Shown here in pieces: positions 1 through 13,313 of a stretch of 64,000 nt of DNA. A program made the translations under genes and the position numbers. The notes under the pieces were generated by a model. That model was not told where the DNA came from, searched no databases, and saw only the letters and a program-made list of their open reading frames with translations. Position 1 is the stretch's first letter. Each line of letters starts with the position of its first letter. The stretch spans positions 1 to 64,000 of the forward strand of contig JAIUOS010000009.1 of the NCBI GenBank assembly GCA_020161755.1. The letters run 5' to 3'. The stretch is from Actinomycetota bacterium (GTDB taxonomy: Bacteria > Actinomycetota > Actinomycetes > Propionibacteriales > Propionibacteriaceae).

Positions 1-1319
<1,319 letters not shown>

Positions 1320-1351
1320 TCAAAGGATTGTGTGTTGGGGAGCCGGAGCTC

Positions 1352-4825
<3,474 letters not shown>

Positions 4826-5181
4826 TGTGGAGTCCTTCCGCAAATCCCGGTATCGAACCGGGTTCGTTGCACGCAGAACGGCCCGCGTCAAGTTCACGGG
4901 TCGTAGATGGCAATGGGCAAAGCGTTAGCTTACCTCGCTGGAGCGGCTGTCGCAAACCGGGCCGGAGGGTGGGCCGGCGGTGGTCGGACGGTGCCGGAGC
5001 CGTCCGCAGCAGACCGTGGGGCCGGGCCCGGAGCACCATACGGGGACAGCACAAGGCCGGTGTCTGCGGCAGGCACGGGAGGGGTTTCCATACGCTGCAG
5101 AACACCGGCCTAGGTGGTGTACTCATCCGACGCATTGGGGGGGCGCCGACAAGTAGATTCCATCAGACTTGACTCGTCGTG
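4826..5181 (-). promoter_or_regulatory. rpoBC upstream region with candidate promoter and GTCAA inverted repeat
   Basis: No gene is seen in this 356-base stretch. Read on the minus strand, a perfect TTGACA (5185-5180) is followed after 17 bases by TGGAAT (5162-5157), a plausible promoter for rpoBC with a leader of about 330 bases. An inverted repeat ACTTGAC-N7-GTCAAGT (5167-5187) overlaps the -35 and spacer and runs into the stop codon of the regulator gene. A further GTCAA lies at 5192-5196, 11 bases from the previous one. The rest of the leader is GC-rich and probably structured. The promoter call rests on consensus only. Confidence 0.45.
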
Positions 5182-6447
5182 TCAAGTCGTTGTCAAGAAG
5201 TTTCTTGAGACTTCTTCACCGGAGGCCTTCCGCCAGGCTTCGACGGCGGCTCGGAGACGACCCTCGGACTCGTACTCACGAGCCGCGAGCTCGAACCGCT
5301 CCTTCGCGGCAGCGGTCTTGCCCATGGCGTGCAGGGCCTCGGCCAGGATCTCCTCCGATCCCCCGCGCGAGATGTCCGGACCGCCCAGCACCGGATCGTC
5401 GAGCACACCCGAGATGATCCGCGCCGCTTCGACGGCATCGCCCTCGAGCAGGGTGAGCTTGGCCTCCACCTGCCGCAGTTCGACCACGTCGTGATGGTTG
5501 CCGAGGATCTCCAAGCCCAGGGCGGCGTTTCGCACGAGATCGCGAACACCGTCCTGGATGCCGGCGTCGACGAGACAGCTCGCCGCCGAACGGTGGAACC
5601 GGAGCCACAGGCGCAGGTCGCGCCGGGCGTCCAGCTGTGTTCGGGCTACGGCATGGAACTCCCTGCCGACCTCCACACGTCCGGCCACGAACGCGGCGGT
5701 GCCCATGGTCCAGGCGATCATGCCGCGGCTGTGTTCGGAGTTGAGGCGGGGGGTCAGCTCGGACAGCCGTACCAGGTACGGCTCGCTCTCCGACGGGTCG
5801 TGCCCGGCCTCGGACATGGCGCTGACAAGGGCCATCAGTGCCTCGGCGAGGATGATCGGCGGCGCCGCGGAGGCTGCCTCGACGGCTCTGGCGCCGAACG
5901 CGACCGCCCAGCCGAGGCGGTCGGAGGCACGGTTCGCGACCGAAGCGAGGCTCAGTGCCTGAGCGCGCGCGACCCCGAACCTGCGCGCGGTCTCGTGCTC
6001 AGCCAGCTCCTCGGCCAGCCGCGCCGCGCCGACGAAGTCGCCCGAGGAGAAGCGCGCCTGCGCCTGGACGTAAAGGGCTTCCCAGTGCCGACCCATGTCG
6101 CCGGCGGCCTTTGCGGTCGCCGCGGCCTGCGTCGAGTGCTCAATCGCAGCGGCCCAGTCGTGCTCCGACCAGGCCCGCTCGGCCACCAGCAGGTCCTCGA
6201 TGGAATCGCCGGCGACCAGTTGCGCGGGATCCGCGGCCGGGGACACCCCCCATTCCAGCGGCGAGACACCGAGCCGGCGGGAGAGGAAGTCGATCACCTC
6301 GGGCGTGGCCGCCCGGCGACCGCTCTCCAGGTGCGAGATGTAGCTGCCGGAGTACTTGTCGCCTCCGAGCTCAGCCTGGGACAACCCCTGGCGACGACGG
6401 GCATCGCGCAGCAACGAGCCGAACTGCACCGCGCTGGACACGTCCAC
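5182..6447 (-). CDS. XRE-family helix-turn-helix regulator with TPR-like C-terminal domain
   Basis: A 421-residue predicted DNA-binding regulator. Residues 9-64 form an XRE/HTH_3 domain (FGSLLRDARRRQGLSQAELG, then YISHLESGRRAATPEVIDFL). From about residue 80 to the end the protein is alpha-helical and rich in alanine and leucine with TPR-like spacing. That is the architecture of RRNPP-type regulators whose TPR domain binds a secreted peptide. Start: GTG at 6447 with a strong GGAGGAGG five bases upstream. It is divergent from a 48-residue gene encoding an exported peptide (6565-6711), with a 117-base shared region carrying repeated GTCAA half-sites. It interrupts the usual rplL-rpoB junction and is less GC-rich than its neighbours. 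The domain calls are by pattern; the peptide-receptor role is inference. Confidence 0.8.
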   Translation of the reverse strand: MDVSSAVQFGSLLRDARRRQGLSQAELGGDKYSGSYISHLESGRRAATPEVIDFLSRRLGVSPLEWGVSPAADPAQLVAGDSIEDLLVAERAWSEHDWAAAIEHSTQAAATAKAAGDMGRHWEALYVQAQARFSSGDFVGAARLAEELAEHETARRFGVARAQALSLASVANRASDRLGWAVAFGARAVEAASAAPPIILAEALMALVSAMSEAGHDPSESEPYLVRLSELTPRLNSEHSRGMIAWTMGTAAFVAGRVEVGREFHAVARTQLDARRDLRLWLRFHRSAASCLVDAGIQDGVRDLVRNAALGLEILGNHHDVVELRQVEAKLTLLEGDAVEAARIISGVLDDPVLGGPDISRGGSEEILAEALHAMGKTAAAKERFELAAREYESEGRLRAAVEAWRKASGEEVSRNFLTTT

Positions 6448-6479
6448 AAGTCCTCCTCCAAAAACGATCTCAGGAAAAC

Positions 6480-6540
6480 TTTGTCAAATGTTGACAAGCC
6501 AGTCAAGTACCGGCTAGCTTTCCTGTCAACGCCAGTCAAA
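6480..6540 (+). promoter_or_regulatory. Promoter and GTCAA operator array for the peptide gene
   Basis: TTGACA (6491-6496), an 18-base spacer and TAGCTT (6515-6520) make a good promoter reading towards the peptide gene. A palindrome TTGTCAA-ATG-TTGACAA (6481-6497) overlaps the -35. Further GTCAA motifs lie at 6502, 6525 and 6535. The 10-mers GCCAGTCAAG (6498) and GCCAGTCAAA (6531) are spaced 33 bases, about three helical turns. The region also holds the start of the divergent regulator gene, so it is a natural binding site for that protein. The binding itself is inferred. Confidence 0.6.
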
Positions 6541-6564
6541 CAAGAAAGGCCCTGGGGAGACATC

Positions 6565-6711
6565 ATGACCATCGCTCGTAGGATTATCGCCGCCGCCGCC
6601 GTTGCCGGGACCCTCGCCCTGCTTCCGATGAGCGTGATCGCTACCAACTCGCAGTCCGCGGGTGGCTCGGTCTCCATCATGGGCCAGGGCAACTGGCCGC
6701 TGAAGATCTAG
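6565..6711 (+). CDS. Small exported peptide, candidate signal peptide for the adjacent TPR regulator
   Basis: A 48-residue ORF too short for routine callers. It starts at an ATG with GGGGAG a few bases upstream, lies downstream of a consensus-like promoter and is followed by a strong terminator, so it is a complete transcription unit. Residues 1-6 are basic (MTIARR), 7-25 are hydrophobic, and VIA at 24-26 is a fair signal-peptidase site. This would release about 22 residues starting TNSQSAGG and ending GNWPLKI. The layout (export signal plus short C-terminal peptide, divergent from an HTH-TPR gene) matches the pheromone precursors of Gram-positive RRNPP systems. I do not recognise the sequence. 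Alternatives are a small bacteriocin-like peptide or a cell-envelope microprotein. Confidence 0.7.
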   Translation: MTIARRIIAAAAVAGTLALLPMSVIATNSQSAGGSVSIMGQGNWPLKI

Positions 6712-6722
6712 TTTCCTCGTTC

Positions 6723-6756
6723 TTCTTCGGACCCCAACCCCTCCGGGTCCGAAGAA
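6723..6756 (+). terminator. Terminator of the peptide gene
   Basis: A 12-base-pair perfect stem (TTCTTCGGACCC with GGGTCCGAAGAA) and a 10-base loop, beginning 11 bases after the peptide stop codon. There is no long U-tract, as is common in high-GC actinobacteria. Confidence 0.75.
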
Positions 6757-6795
6757 CAAGCCCCAACACGTAACACAACCACCCCCAGTAGAGTC

Positions 6796-6832
6796 AGAAC
6801 GGCGGTGGCCCTCCCAGGGCCACCGCCGTTCT
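6796..6832. terminator. Bidirectional hairpin between convergent peptide and rplL genes
   Basis: A 17-base-pair perfect stem with a CCC loop; the arm begins AGAACGGCGGTGGCC. It lies between two convergent units and would stop transcription from either side. Confidence 0.7.
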
Positions 6833-6873
6833 GTGTCTCCACTCCCCCGTCGAGCCCGAGGGGGCAAAGACAA

Positions 6874-6905
6874 AGCGGTGGTGGCCCGATCGGGCCACCA
6901 CCGCT
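6874..6905 (-). terminator. rplL terminator hairpin
   Basis: A perfect 32-base palindrome (arm AGCGGTGGTGGCCCGA) about 20 bases downstream of the rplL stop codon. It is the likely end of the rplJL transcript. The GGTGGCCC core is shared with the hairpin at 6796-6832. Confidence 0.75.
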
Positions 6906-6926
6906 GTTGTTCGCTGCGTCAGCTGG

Positions 6927-7322
6927 TCACTTGACGGAGACCGCGGCGCCGGCGGCCTCGAGGGCCTCCTTGGCCTTGGCCGCGGCGTCGCGGGTGACCT
7001 TCTCCAGGACGACCTTCGGAGCGGCCTCGACCAGGTCCTTGGCCTCCTTCAGGCCCAGGTTGGTGAGAGCGCGCACCTCCTTGATGACCTGGATCTTCTT
7101 GTCGCCGGCGGAATCGAGGATCACGTCGACCTCGTTGCTGACCTCTTCCTCCTCGGCGCCGGCGGCGTCGCCACCGGCAGCGGCCGGAGCAGCAGCCACG
7201 GCCACCGGAGCGGCAGCGGTGACACCGAAGGTGTCCTCGAACAGCTTCACGAACTCGGAGAGCTCGATCAGGGTCATCTCCTTGAAGGCGTCAAGGAGCT
7301 CGTCAGTAGTGAGCTTCGCCAT
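6927..7322 (-). CDS. rplL: 50S ribosomal protein L7/L12
   Basis: Stalk protein of the large ribosomal subunit, 131 residues. It has the N-terminal dimerisation helix ([20 protein letters not shown]), an Ala/Gly-rich hinge (about residues 40-60) and the C-terminal factor-binding domain ([41 protein letters not shown]). Multiple copies bind L10 and recruit elongation factors. It follows rplJ by 20 bases in the same transcript. Unlike the standard arrangement, rpoB is not next; a regulator/peptide pair and terminators intervene. Confidence 0.98.
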   Translation of the reverse strand: MAKLTTDELLDAFKEMTLIELSEFVKLFEDTFGVTAAAPVAVAAAPAAAGGDAAGAEEEEVSNEVDVILDSAGDKKIQVIKEVRALTNLGLKEAKDLVEAAPKVVLEKVTRDAAAKAKEALEAAGAAVSVK

Positions 7323-7342
7323 TGTGGGCGTCCTTTCTCTTC

Positions 7343-7930
7343 TTACTCGGATGCAGCGTCAGCCGCGTCGGTGGTGGCCTCAGCAGCGGGAGCTGCATCG
7401 GTTGCCGGGGCGGCCCCGGCCTGCTTCTGGGTCTTCAGGGCGTCCAGGGCGCGGGCGGCCTGGGACAGCGGTGCGGCGAACAGGCCGACAGCCTTGGCCA
7501 GGTTCCCGTTCATCGCACCCGCGAGCTTGGCGAGGAGGACCTCACGCGACTCGAGGTCGGCCAACTTCTTGACCGAGTCGGCATCGAGGACGCGACCGTC
7601 CATGACGCCACCCTTGATCACCAGATGCGGGTTCGCCTTGGCGAATTCACGCAGACCCTTCGCAACGGTGGCTACGTCACCGTTGATGAAGGCGATCGCG
7701 GTCGGGCCGGCGAGCTGCTCGTCGAGTCCCTCGATGCCCGCTTCACGGGCGGCGATCGTGGTCAGCGTGTTCTTCGTCACGGCGTAGGTGGCAGACTCAC
7801 CAAGGGACCGGCGCAGTGCCTTCAGGTCCTTGACGGTGAGCCCGCGGTACTCGGTCAGCACTGCGGCAGCGGAATTGGTGAACTGATCTGCCAGCTCCGC
7901 AACGGCGGCTGCCTTGTCCGGCCTCGCCAT
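7343..7930 (-). CDS. rplJ: 50S ribosomal protein L10
   Basis: L10 anchors the L7/L12 dimers on the ribosome. It has 195 residues from the ATG at 7930 ([17 protein letters not shown]). A GGAAGGAG ribosome site lies four bases before it, so the ATG 15 bases upstream, which would sit on that site, is rejected. The conserved [18 protein letters not shown] and [13 protein letters not shown] stretches are present. The C-terminal tail is Ala-rich (to about 40 residues), as in actinobacterial L10. It lies downstream of an L10 leader and is expected to be autoregulated by the L10-L12 complex. Confidence 0.97.
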   Translation of the reverse strand: MARPDKAAAVAELADQFTNSAAAVLTEYRGLTVKDLKALRRSLGESATYAVTKNTLTTIAAREAGIEGLDEQLAGPTAIAFINGDVATVAKGLREFAKANPHLVIKGGVMDGRVLDADSVKKLADLESREVLLAKLAGAMNGNLAKAVGLFAAPLSQAARALDALKTQKQAGAAPATDAAPAAEATTDAADAASE

Positions 7931-8147
7931 GGGTCTCCTTCCCACTTCTCTTCGGATCGCCGTCGACCCCCGGAAATGGAAGAGCCCCGGATGCGCAGGG
8001 CAACCAGGGCGAAGACTCGTTCAGAGCTTTCAGGTTTCACCTGCGCGGGGTTTACCTGCCTGGCGAGCCAGGACGAGAACCAGCGGTCTACGGCAAGGAC
8101 AATCTTACGGGTCGGGGCACGCACCGGCCAAATCGGCCCCGGAATTG
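7931..8147 (-). promoter_or_regulatory. rplJ leader region with probable L10-binding leader RNA
   Basis: 217 bases without a gene between rplJ and the rplA terminator. On the minus strand it contains AGACCGCTGGTTC followed, about 40 bases later, by GCGCAGGTGAAACC, then structured GC-rich sequence up to the rplJ ribosome site. This is the arrangement of the bacterial ribosomal L10 leader, where L10(L12)4 represses its own operon. The call is from motif memory, without a covariance-model search. Confidence 0.6.
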
Positions 8148-8199
8148 CCGCAAGCTGTGAGTTCGGCGGCGTAGTCGCCGCCCGACTCACAGCTTGCGG
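8148..8199 (-). terminator. rplKA terminator; first copy of a CGCAAGCTGTGAGT hairpin family
   Basis: Arms CCGCAAGCTGTGAGT (8148-8162) and its complement (8185-8199) enclose a second GGCGGCG/CGCCGCC stem. It begins 10 bases after the rplA stop. Nearly the same arms recur at 29903-29954, so it is also a dispersed repeat. Confidence 0.7.
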
Positions 8200-8208
8200 T
8201 GGTTCAGG

Positions 8209-8910
8209 TCACTCTGCGGAGGGCTTGACCTTCATCGGGTCGACCGGGACGCCGGGGCCCATGGTCGAGGCGATGGTCGCCTTCTTCAGGTAGCGGCCCT
8301 TCGACGCGCTCGGCTTGAGGCGCATGACCTCGTCGATCGCGGCGAAGTAGTTCTCGCTGAGCTGCTGGTCGGTGAACGACGCCTTGCCCACGATGAAGTG
8401 GAGGTTGGCGTGACGGTCGACGCGGAACTCGATCTTGCCGCCCTTGATGTCGGAGACGGCCTTGGCGACGTCCATCGTGACCGTGCCGGTCTTCGGGTTC
8501 GGCATCAGGCCGCGGGGGCCGAGGACACGACCCAGGCGACCGACCTTGCCCATCAGGTCGGGCGTGGCGACGACGGCGTCGAAGTCGAGGTAGCCGCCGG
8601 CGATCTTGTCGATCAGCTCGTCGGCCCCGACCTCGTCCGCACCGGCCGCAAGCGCATCGGTGGCCTTCTCACCGGTGGCGAAGACGAGGACCCTTGCCGT
8701 CTTGCCGGTGCCGTTGGGGAGGTTCACGGTGCCACGGACCATCTGGTCCGCCTTGCGGGGATCGACGCCGAGGCGGAGGGCGACCTCCACGGTCTCGTCG
8801 AACTTCGCCGATGCGTTCTTCTTGACGATCGCCAGGGCAGCCTCGGGGCTGTACAGCTGGTTCTCGTCGACGTTCTCACTCGCGGCCCGGTAGGCCTTGC
8901 TGCGCTTCAT
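8209..8910 (-). CDS. rplA: 50S ribosomal protein L1
   Basis: L1 stalk protein, which helps release deacylated tRNA from the E site; 233 residues. The start is the ATG at 8910 ([20 protein letters not shown]), where homology to L1 begins; the upstream in-frame ATG is not used. The L1 signature is present ([20 protein letters not shown]). It is co-transcribed with rplK, 89 bases upstream. That 89-base gap, on the minus strand, contains GTGGGAGGG and stable hairpins that could be an L1 autoregulatory site (low confidence). Confidence 0.97.
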   Translation of the reverse strand: MKRSKAYRAASENVDENQLYSPEAALAIVKKNASAKFDETVEVALRLGVDPRKADQMVRGTVNLPNGTGKTARVLVFATGEKATDALAAGADEVGADELIDKIAGGYLDFDAVVATPDLMGKVGRLGRVLGPRGLMPNPKTGTVTMDVAKAVSDIKGGKIEFRVDRHANLHFIVGKASFTDQQLSENYFAAIDEVMRLKPSASKGRYLKKATIASTMGPGVPVDPMKVKPSAE

Positions 8911-8999
8911 GCTGGTCTCTTTCTCGATTCCGGCCCTCGCATGGGCCGGGTGCCAGTCGTGGTGCGGGCTCAGCAGCCCTCCCACTGGGTGGTTGTTGC

Positions 9000-9431
9000 T
9001 CAGGCCTCGACGGTGACGCCCATGGAGCGGGCGGTGCCGGCCACGATCTTCATCGCGGCGTCGATGTCGTTGGCGTTGAGGTCGGGCATCTTCGTCGTGG
9101 CGATCTCGCGCACCTGGTCAGCGGTCAGCGAGCCGACCTTGTCCTTGTGCGGACGGGCGGAGCCACTCTTCAGTCCGGCGGCCTTCTTGATCAGTTCCGC
9201 GGCCGGCGGGGTCTTCGTGATGAAGGTGAAGGTGCGGTCCTCGTAGATCGTGATCTCGACCGGGATGATCGTGCCACGCATGGCCTCGGTCTCGGCGTTG
9301 TACCGCTTGCAGAACTCCATGATGTTCACGCCGTGCGGGCCGAGCGCGGTGCCGACCGGCGGGGCCGGGGTCGCCGCGCCCGCGTTCAGTGCCACCTTGA
9401 CGAGGGCGGCCACTTTCTTCTTGGGAGGCAT
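9000..9431 (-). CDS. rplK: 50S ribosomal protein L11
   Basis: L11 of the GTPase-associated centre, 143 residues, full length. It begins [20 protein letters not shown] and contains the proline-rich N-terminal segment ([20 protein letters not shown]) that is the thiopeptide-binding region, plus the C-terminal RNA-binding domain ([20 protein letters not shown]). It is followed by rplA in the same unit. Confidence 0.98.
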   Translation of the reverse strand: MPPKKKVAALVKVALNAGAATPAPPVGTALGPHGVNIMEFCKRYNAETEAMRGTIIPVEITIYEDRTFTFITKTPPAAELIKKAAGLKSGSARPHKDKVGSLTADQVREIATTKMPDLNANDIDAAMKIVAGTARSMGVTVEA

Positions 9432-9501
9432 TTCCTGGTGGGTCCTTCTCTGTGTTTCCCTGTGCCGTGCGACCGGGTGGCCGACGGCGATGCGGACGGG
9501 C

Positions 9502-10326
9502 CTAGACCTTCTGGATCTGGCCGAGGGTCAGGTCGACCGGGGTCTCGCGGCCGAGGATCTCGACCAGCGCCTTGAGCCGCTGGCTGTTCGCATTGATCTC
9601 GGTGATGGTCGCGTGCACCCCGGCGAAGGGGCCCTGCACCACCATGACGGAGTCGCCGACGTTGAAGTCCGCGATCTCGATCTTCTTGCTCGTCCGCTTC
9701 GGGCCGGTGGAGGCGGCCGCGGCCCGCGCGAGGGCGGACGGGGCGAGCATCTTCTCGACCTCTTCGAGGCTGAGCGGCACCGGGGCGCTCGCGTGGGCGA
9801 CGAACCCGGTGACGGACGGGGTGTGGCGCACCGCGGCCCAGGACGCATCGGTCAGGTCCATGCGGACCAGGACGTAGCCGGGCAGGACGGTGCGGGTGAC
9901 CGACTTGCGCGCACCGTTGCGGGTCTCGATGACCTCTTCGGTGGGCACGACGGCCTCGTAGATGTAGTCCTCCATGCCGAGCGTCTTCACCCGGTTGTCC
10001 AGGTTCTGCTTCACCCGGTTCTCCATGCCGGAGTAGGTGTGGATGACGTACCAGTCGCCGACCTGGCTGCGCAGCTGCAGGCGCAGCTCCTCCAGCACGG
10101 CCTCGTCGTCGGTGTCGAGACCGACGGGCTCGGGCTCGGGCTCCGGCTCGTCCTCACCGAGGTTGAGCAGGATGTCGGCCTCGTCGGGCTCGGAGGCGCC
10201 ACCGAAGTCGAGGTTCAGCTCGAGGTCGTCGTCCTCGGCCGGCGCGTCGGGCAGGCCGAGATCGATCTCGAAATCCTCGGACGCGGGGGTGCCGAAGTCG
10301 TCCTCGGGCGGGTTGTTCCCAGTCAA
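9502..10326 (-). CDS. nusG: Transcription termination/antitermination factor NusG
   Basis: Processivity factor that bridges RNA polymerase and the ribosome or Rho; 274 residues, starting at a TTG. Residues 1-85 form an acidic extension (runs of E, D and P) typical of actinobacterial NusG. The NGN domain begins at about residue 91 ([20 protein letters not shown]), and the KOW domain is near the C-terminus ([20 protein letters not shown]). It lies 22 bases after secE, the conserved secE-nusG-rplK order. Confidence 0.97.
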   Translation of the reverse strand: MTGNNPPEDDFGTPASEDFEIDLGLPDAPAEDDDLELNLDFGGASEPDEADILLNLGEDEPEPEPEPVGLDTDDEAVLEELRLQLRSQVGDWYVIHTYSGMENRVKQNLDNRVKTLGMEDYIYEAVVPTEEVIETRNGARKSVTRTVLPGYVLVRMDLTDASWAAVRHTPSVTGFVAHASAPVPLSLEEVEKMLAPSALARAAAASTGPKRTSKKIEIADFNVGDSVMVVQGPFAGVHATITEINANSQRLKALVEILGRETPVDLTLGQIQKV

Positions 10327-10348
10327 ATGCCTACTCGCTTCCTCGTCC

Positions 10349-10759
10349 TCAGCCCAGCAACTTCAACATCAGCGTGCCGAACCCGAGGTCCAGCGCGGCC
10401 ACGATGCCGATCATGATCAACACGAACACCAGCACCACGACGAAGTACTGCTGGAGCTGGCTCGGGGTGGGCCAGACCACCTTCTTCAGCTCGGAGATCG
10501 ACTCCTTGACGAACTCCACCGGAGTGGCCCGACGGTGCTCCTCGCCGGGGCGCTGGCGGCGCTGCTTGGGCGTCGCCCGACCCTTGCCGGCAGCCTCCTC
10601 GACCGCGCCCTTGCGGACCGGCCGCGCGCTGGCGGCAGCCATCGCGACCTGCTCCTCCTCCGTCAGCTCCACGTCCACCAGGCCCATGGCCTGCAGGTCG
10701 AGGTCAGCTGCGGGGTCGCGAGGGACATCGGCGTCTGCCAACTCCGGTTCGTCCGCCAC
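10349..10759 (-). CDS. secE: Preprotein translocase subunit SecE
   Basis: Small essential membrane subunit of the SecYEG channel; 136 residues from a GTG. A long hydrophilic N-terminal extension (about 75 residues) precedes the conserved SecE core [20 protein letters not shown] and a single transmembrane helix (about residues 105-128). The length is larger than E. coli single-helix SecE cores but usual for this phylum. It sits between tRNA-Trp and nusG. Confidence 0.96.
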   Translation of the reverse strand: MADEPELADADVPRDPAADLDLQAMGLVDVELTEEEQVAMAAASARPVRKGAVEEAAGKGRATPKQRRQRPGEEHRRATPVEFVKESISELKKVVWPTPSQLQQYFVVVLVFVLIMIGIVAALDLGFGTLMLKLLG

Positions 10760-10824
10760 GGGAGGTGTCCTTCACTGTCGCTTGATCGGTGGTGCTGGTC
10801 GGTCGTCGGTAACGGCTTTCCCAG

Positions 10825-10897
<73 letters not shown>

Positions 10898-11034
10898 TCG
10901 GTGATCGCCCCCTGCACGTCCGGGCCCCTCAGGGCATGGCCGAGCAGGTGATGGTCACCAAGTACAGGATTGTACGGGGTTCGCGTTGGCGAAGTCGAAC
11001 CGGGAGGTCGGCCCGGACGCGCAGCGGCGACCCG

Positions 11035-12231
11035 TCACAGGACCGCCGCAACCGCCTGTGCGACGGCTCCGACATTGCCCGGGTTGAGCGCGGCCACGCA
11101 GATCCGGCCCGCGTCGGTGCCGTACACCCCGTGCACGTCGCGCAGTTCCTGCATCTGCGCCGGCGACAGCCCGCAGTAGCTGAACATGCCGATCTGGTCG
11201 GCGATGAAGCCGAAGTCGCGGCCGGCCCCGGAGGCGGCCAGCGCGTCCACCAGGGCCGTGCGCATCGACCGGATCCGCAGCCGCATGCCCTCCAGCTCGG
11301 CCTCCCACTGCGCGCGGAGGTCGGGGTCGCCGAGCACCGCGGAGACGACCGCCGCGCCGTGCGTGGGCGGGTTGGAGTAGGTGGTGCGGATCGTCACCTT
11401 CAGCTGCGACAGCACCCGTGCCGCCTCGTCCGCATCGGCCGCCACCACGCTGAGCCCGCCGACCCGCTCGCCGTAGAGGCTGAAGCTCTTACTGAACGAG
11501 GACGCCACCAGCATCGGGACGCCGAGCGCCGCGAAGCGTCCGATGACGGCGCAGTCGGCGCCGATCCCGGACGCGAAGCCCTGGTAGGCGAGGTCGAGGA
11601 ACGGCACCAGGCCACGCTCGGCCACCACCTGGGCGACCTGCTCCCACTGGGCTTCGTCGAGGTCGTAGCCAGTCGGGTTGTGGCAGCAGGCGTGCAGGAC
11701 GACCGTGGTGCCGGGGGCGGCCGCGCGCAGGTCGTCGAGCATGCCGGCGACGTCGATGCCGCCCCGGGACGGGTCGTAGTAGCGGTAGCTGCGCACCTCG
11801 AACCCGGCGCGGCTGAACAGCGCCTGGTGGTTCTCCCAGGACGGGTCGGAGATCAGCACGACCGGCTGGGCGTCCGTGCGACGCAGGAACTCGGCCCCGA
11901 TCTTCAGCGCGCCGGTGCCGCCGAGGCCCTGGACGGTGACCACCCGGCCGGCGGCGACCGGCTCGGAGCCGGCCCCGAACACCAGTTCGCGCACCGCCTT
12001 CGTGTAGGCCGGCAGCCCGTCGATGGGCAGGTAGCCGCGCGGGGACGGGTTGGCCGCCAGCGCGGCCTCGGCCGTCCGCACGCACTCCAGCAGCGGGATG
12101 CGTCCGTCCTCGCCGAGGTAGACCCCGACGCCCAGGTTCACCTTGCCCGGGCGGGTGTCGGCGACGAACGCCTCGGTGAGCCCGAGGATCGGGTCGCGGG
12201 GCGCGAGGGGCACGTTCGCCAGGATGCTCAC
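11035..12231 (-). CDS. Class I/II aromatic or aspartate-type aminotransferase
   Basis: PLP-dependent aminotransferase of the AspC/TyrB group, 398 residues. The start is the GTG at 12231 behind AAAGGAA. It has the family N-terminus (DPILGLTEAFVADTRPGKVNLGVGVY), the HACCHNPTG motif near residue 190 and the PLP-lysine motif SFSKSFSLYGERVG. These match the tyrosine/aspartate aminotransferase subgroup rather than the LL-diaminopimelate type. Substrate preference (aspartate versus aromatic amino acids) cannot be told from sequence alone. It follows murB by 44 bases on the same strand and may be read through from it. Confidence 0.88.
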   Translation of the reverse strand: MSILANVPLAPRDPILGLTEAFVADTRPGKVNLGVGVYLGEDGRIPLLECVRTAEAALAANPSPRGYLPIDGLPAYTKAVRELVFGAGSEPVAAGRVVTVQGLGGTGALKIGAEFLRRTDAQPVVLISDPSWENHQALFSRAGFEVRSYRYYDPSRGGIDVAGMLDDLRAAAPGTTVVLHACCHNPTGYDLDEAQWEQVAQVVAERGLVPFLDLAYQGFASGIGADCAVIGRFAALGVPMLVASSFSKSFSLYGERVGGLSVVAADADEAARVLSQLKVTIRTTYSNPPTHGAAVVSAVLGDPDLRAQWEAELEGMRLRIRSMRTALVDALAASGAGRDFGFIADQIGMFSYCGLSPAQMQELRDVHGVYGTDAGRICVAALNPGNVGAVAQAVAAVL

Positions 12232-12275
12232 GGTTGTTCCTTTCGGGAGGCCGCGGGCCAGTCTAGGCGCGGGCG

Positions 12276-13313
12276 CTACGGCTCGATGCTCGTCCCGACC
12301 AGCACCGGCTCGGGCACCAGGCGGACGCCGAAGGCGTCCTCGACACCGCTGCGGATCTCGCGGGCCAGGGCCACCACCTCGGCGGCGGACGCGCCGCCCC
12401 GGTTGGTGAGGGCCAGGGTGTGTTTGGTCGACAGCCGGGCCAGCCCGGCGCCGAAGCCCTTGTTGAAGCCGGCGTGCTCGATCAGCCACGCCGCGCTGGT
12501 CTTCACGGTGCCGTCGGGCTGCGGGTAGCGCGGCGCGTCGGAAGGCAGGCGGTCGGCGACCTCGACCGGCACCAGCGGGTTGGTGAAGAAGCTGCCGGCG
12601 CTCCAGGTGTCGCGGTCCTCGGCGTCCAGCACCATGCCCTTGCCGCGGCGCAGGTCGAGGACGGCCGCGCGCACGTCGGCCATCGGGGCGCGCTCCCCCG
12701 GTTCGATGCCGAGGGTGCGGGCGAGTTCGGCGTAGCGGACCGGCGCCGACAGCGTCCCCAGGCGGAACTGGAAGCTCACCGAGAGCACCACGAACCGGTT
12801 CGGGACGGCCTTGAAGAGCGAACTGCGGTAGCCGAAGTGGCACTCGGCGGCGCTGCGGGTGACCACCTTGTTCTCCTGGCGGTCCCAGGTGCGGACCCGG
12901 GCGATGGTCTGGCCGACCTCCTGGCCGTAGGCGCCGACGTTCTGGATCGGAGTGGCGCCGACCAGGCCAGGGATGCCCGACAACGCCTCGACGCCGACGT
13001 GGCCGTCGGCGATCGTGGCGGCCACGAAGCCGTCCCACGGCTCGCCGGGGGCGACCGTCACGAACGCCCCCGAACAGGCCGCGACGTCGTCGGTGCGGAC
13101 GCCGCGCAGGCGTCCGGTGTGCACCACGGCGCCCTCGAACCCCTCGTCGGCGATTAGCACGTTGGAGCCGCCGCCCAGCACCAGGACGGGCTCGCCGGCC
13201 GCGTCCGCCGCGGCGACGACCTCGATCAGTTCGGCCTCGGTGGCGGGCTCGAGCCAGCGTCCCGCAGGTCCGCCGACGCGCAGGGTGGTGTGGTCGGCCA
13301 GCCGTTCAGCCAA
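12276..13313 (-). CDS. murB: UDP-N-acetylenolpyruvoylglucosamine reductase
   Basis: Second committed step of peptidoglycan precursor synthesis: NADPH-dependent reduction of UDP-GlcNAc-enolpyruvate. 345 residues, FAD-binding type 4 domain with VLVLGGGSNVLIADEGFEG near residue 45. The sequence GAYGQEVGQTIARVRTWD and the SAGSFFTNP substrate motif follow, typical of MurB. The start is a TTG overlapping the end of the upstream dehydratase gene by eight bases, so translation is probably coupled. Confidence 0.95.
   Translation of the reverse strand: MAERLADHTTLRVGGPAGRWLEPATEAELIEVVAAADAAGEPVLVLGGGSNVLIADEGFEGAVVHTGRLRGVRTDDVAACSGAFVTVAPGEPWDGFVAATIADGHVGVEALSGIPGLVGATPIQNVGAYGQEVGQTIARVRTWDRQENKVVTRSAAECHFGYRSSLFKAVPNRFVVLSVSFQFRLGTLSAPVRYAELARTLGIEPGERAPMADVRAAVLDLRRGKGMVLDAEDRDTWSAGSFFTNPLVPVEVADRLPSDAPRYPQPDGTVKTSAAWLIEHAGFNKGFGAGLARLSTKHTLALTNRGGASAAEVVALAREIRSGVEDAFGVRLVPEPVLVGTSIEP

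Noticed and set aside
5329-6564. Long plus-strand frame that reads into the 48-residue peptide
   Set aside because: Antisense to the regulator; only the last part from the ATG at 6565 has a ribosome site, promoter and sensible protein.
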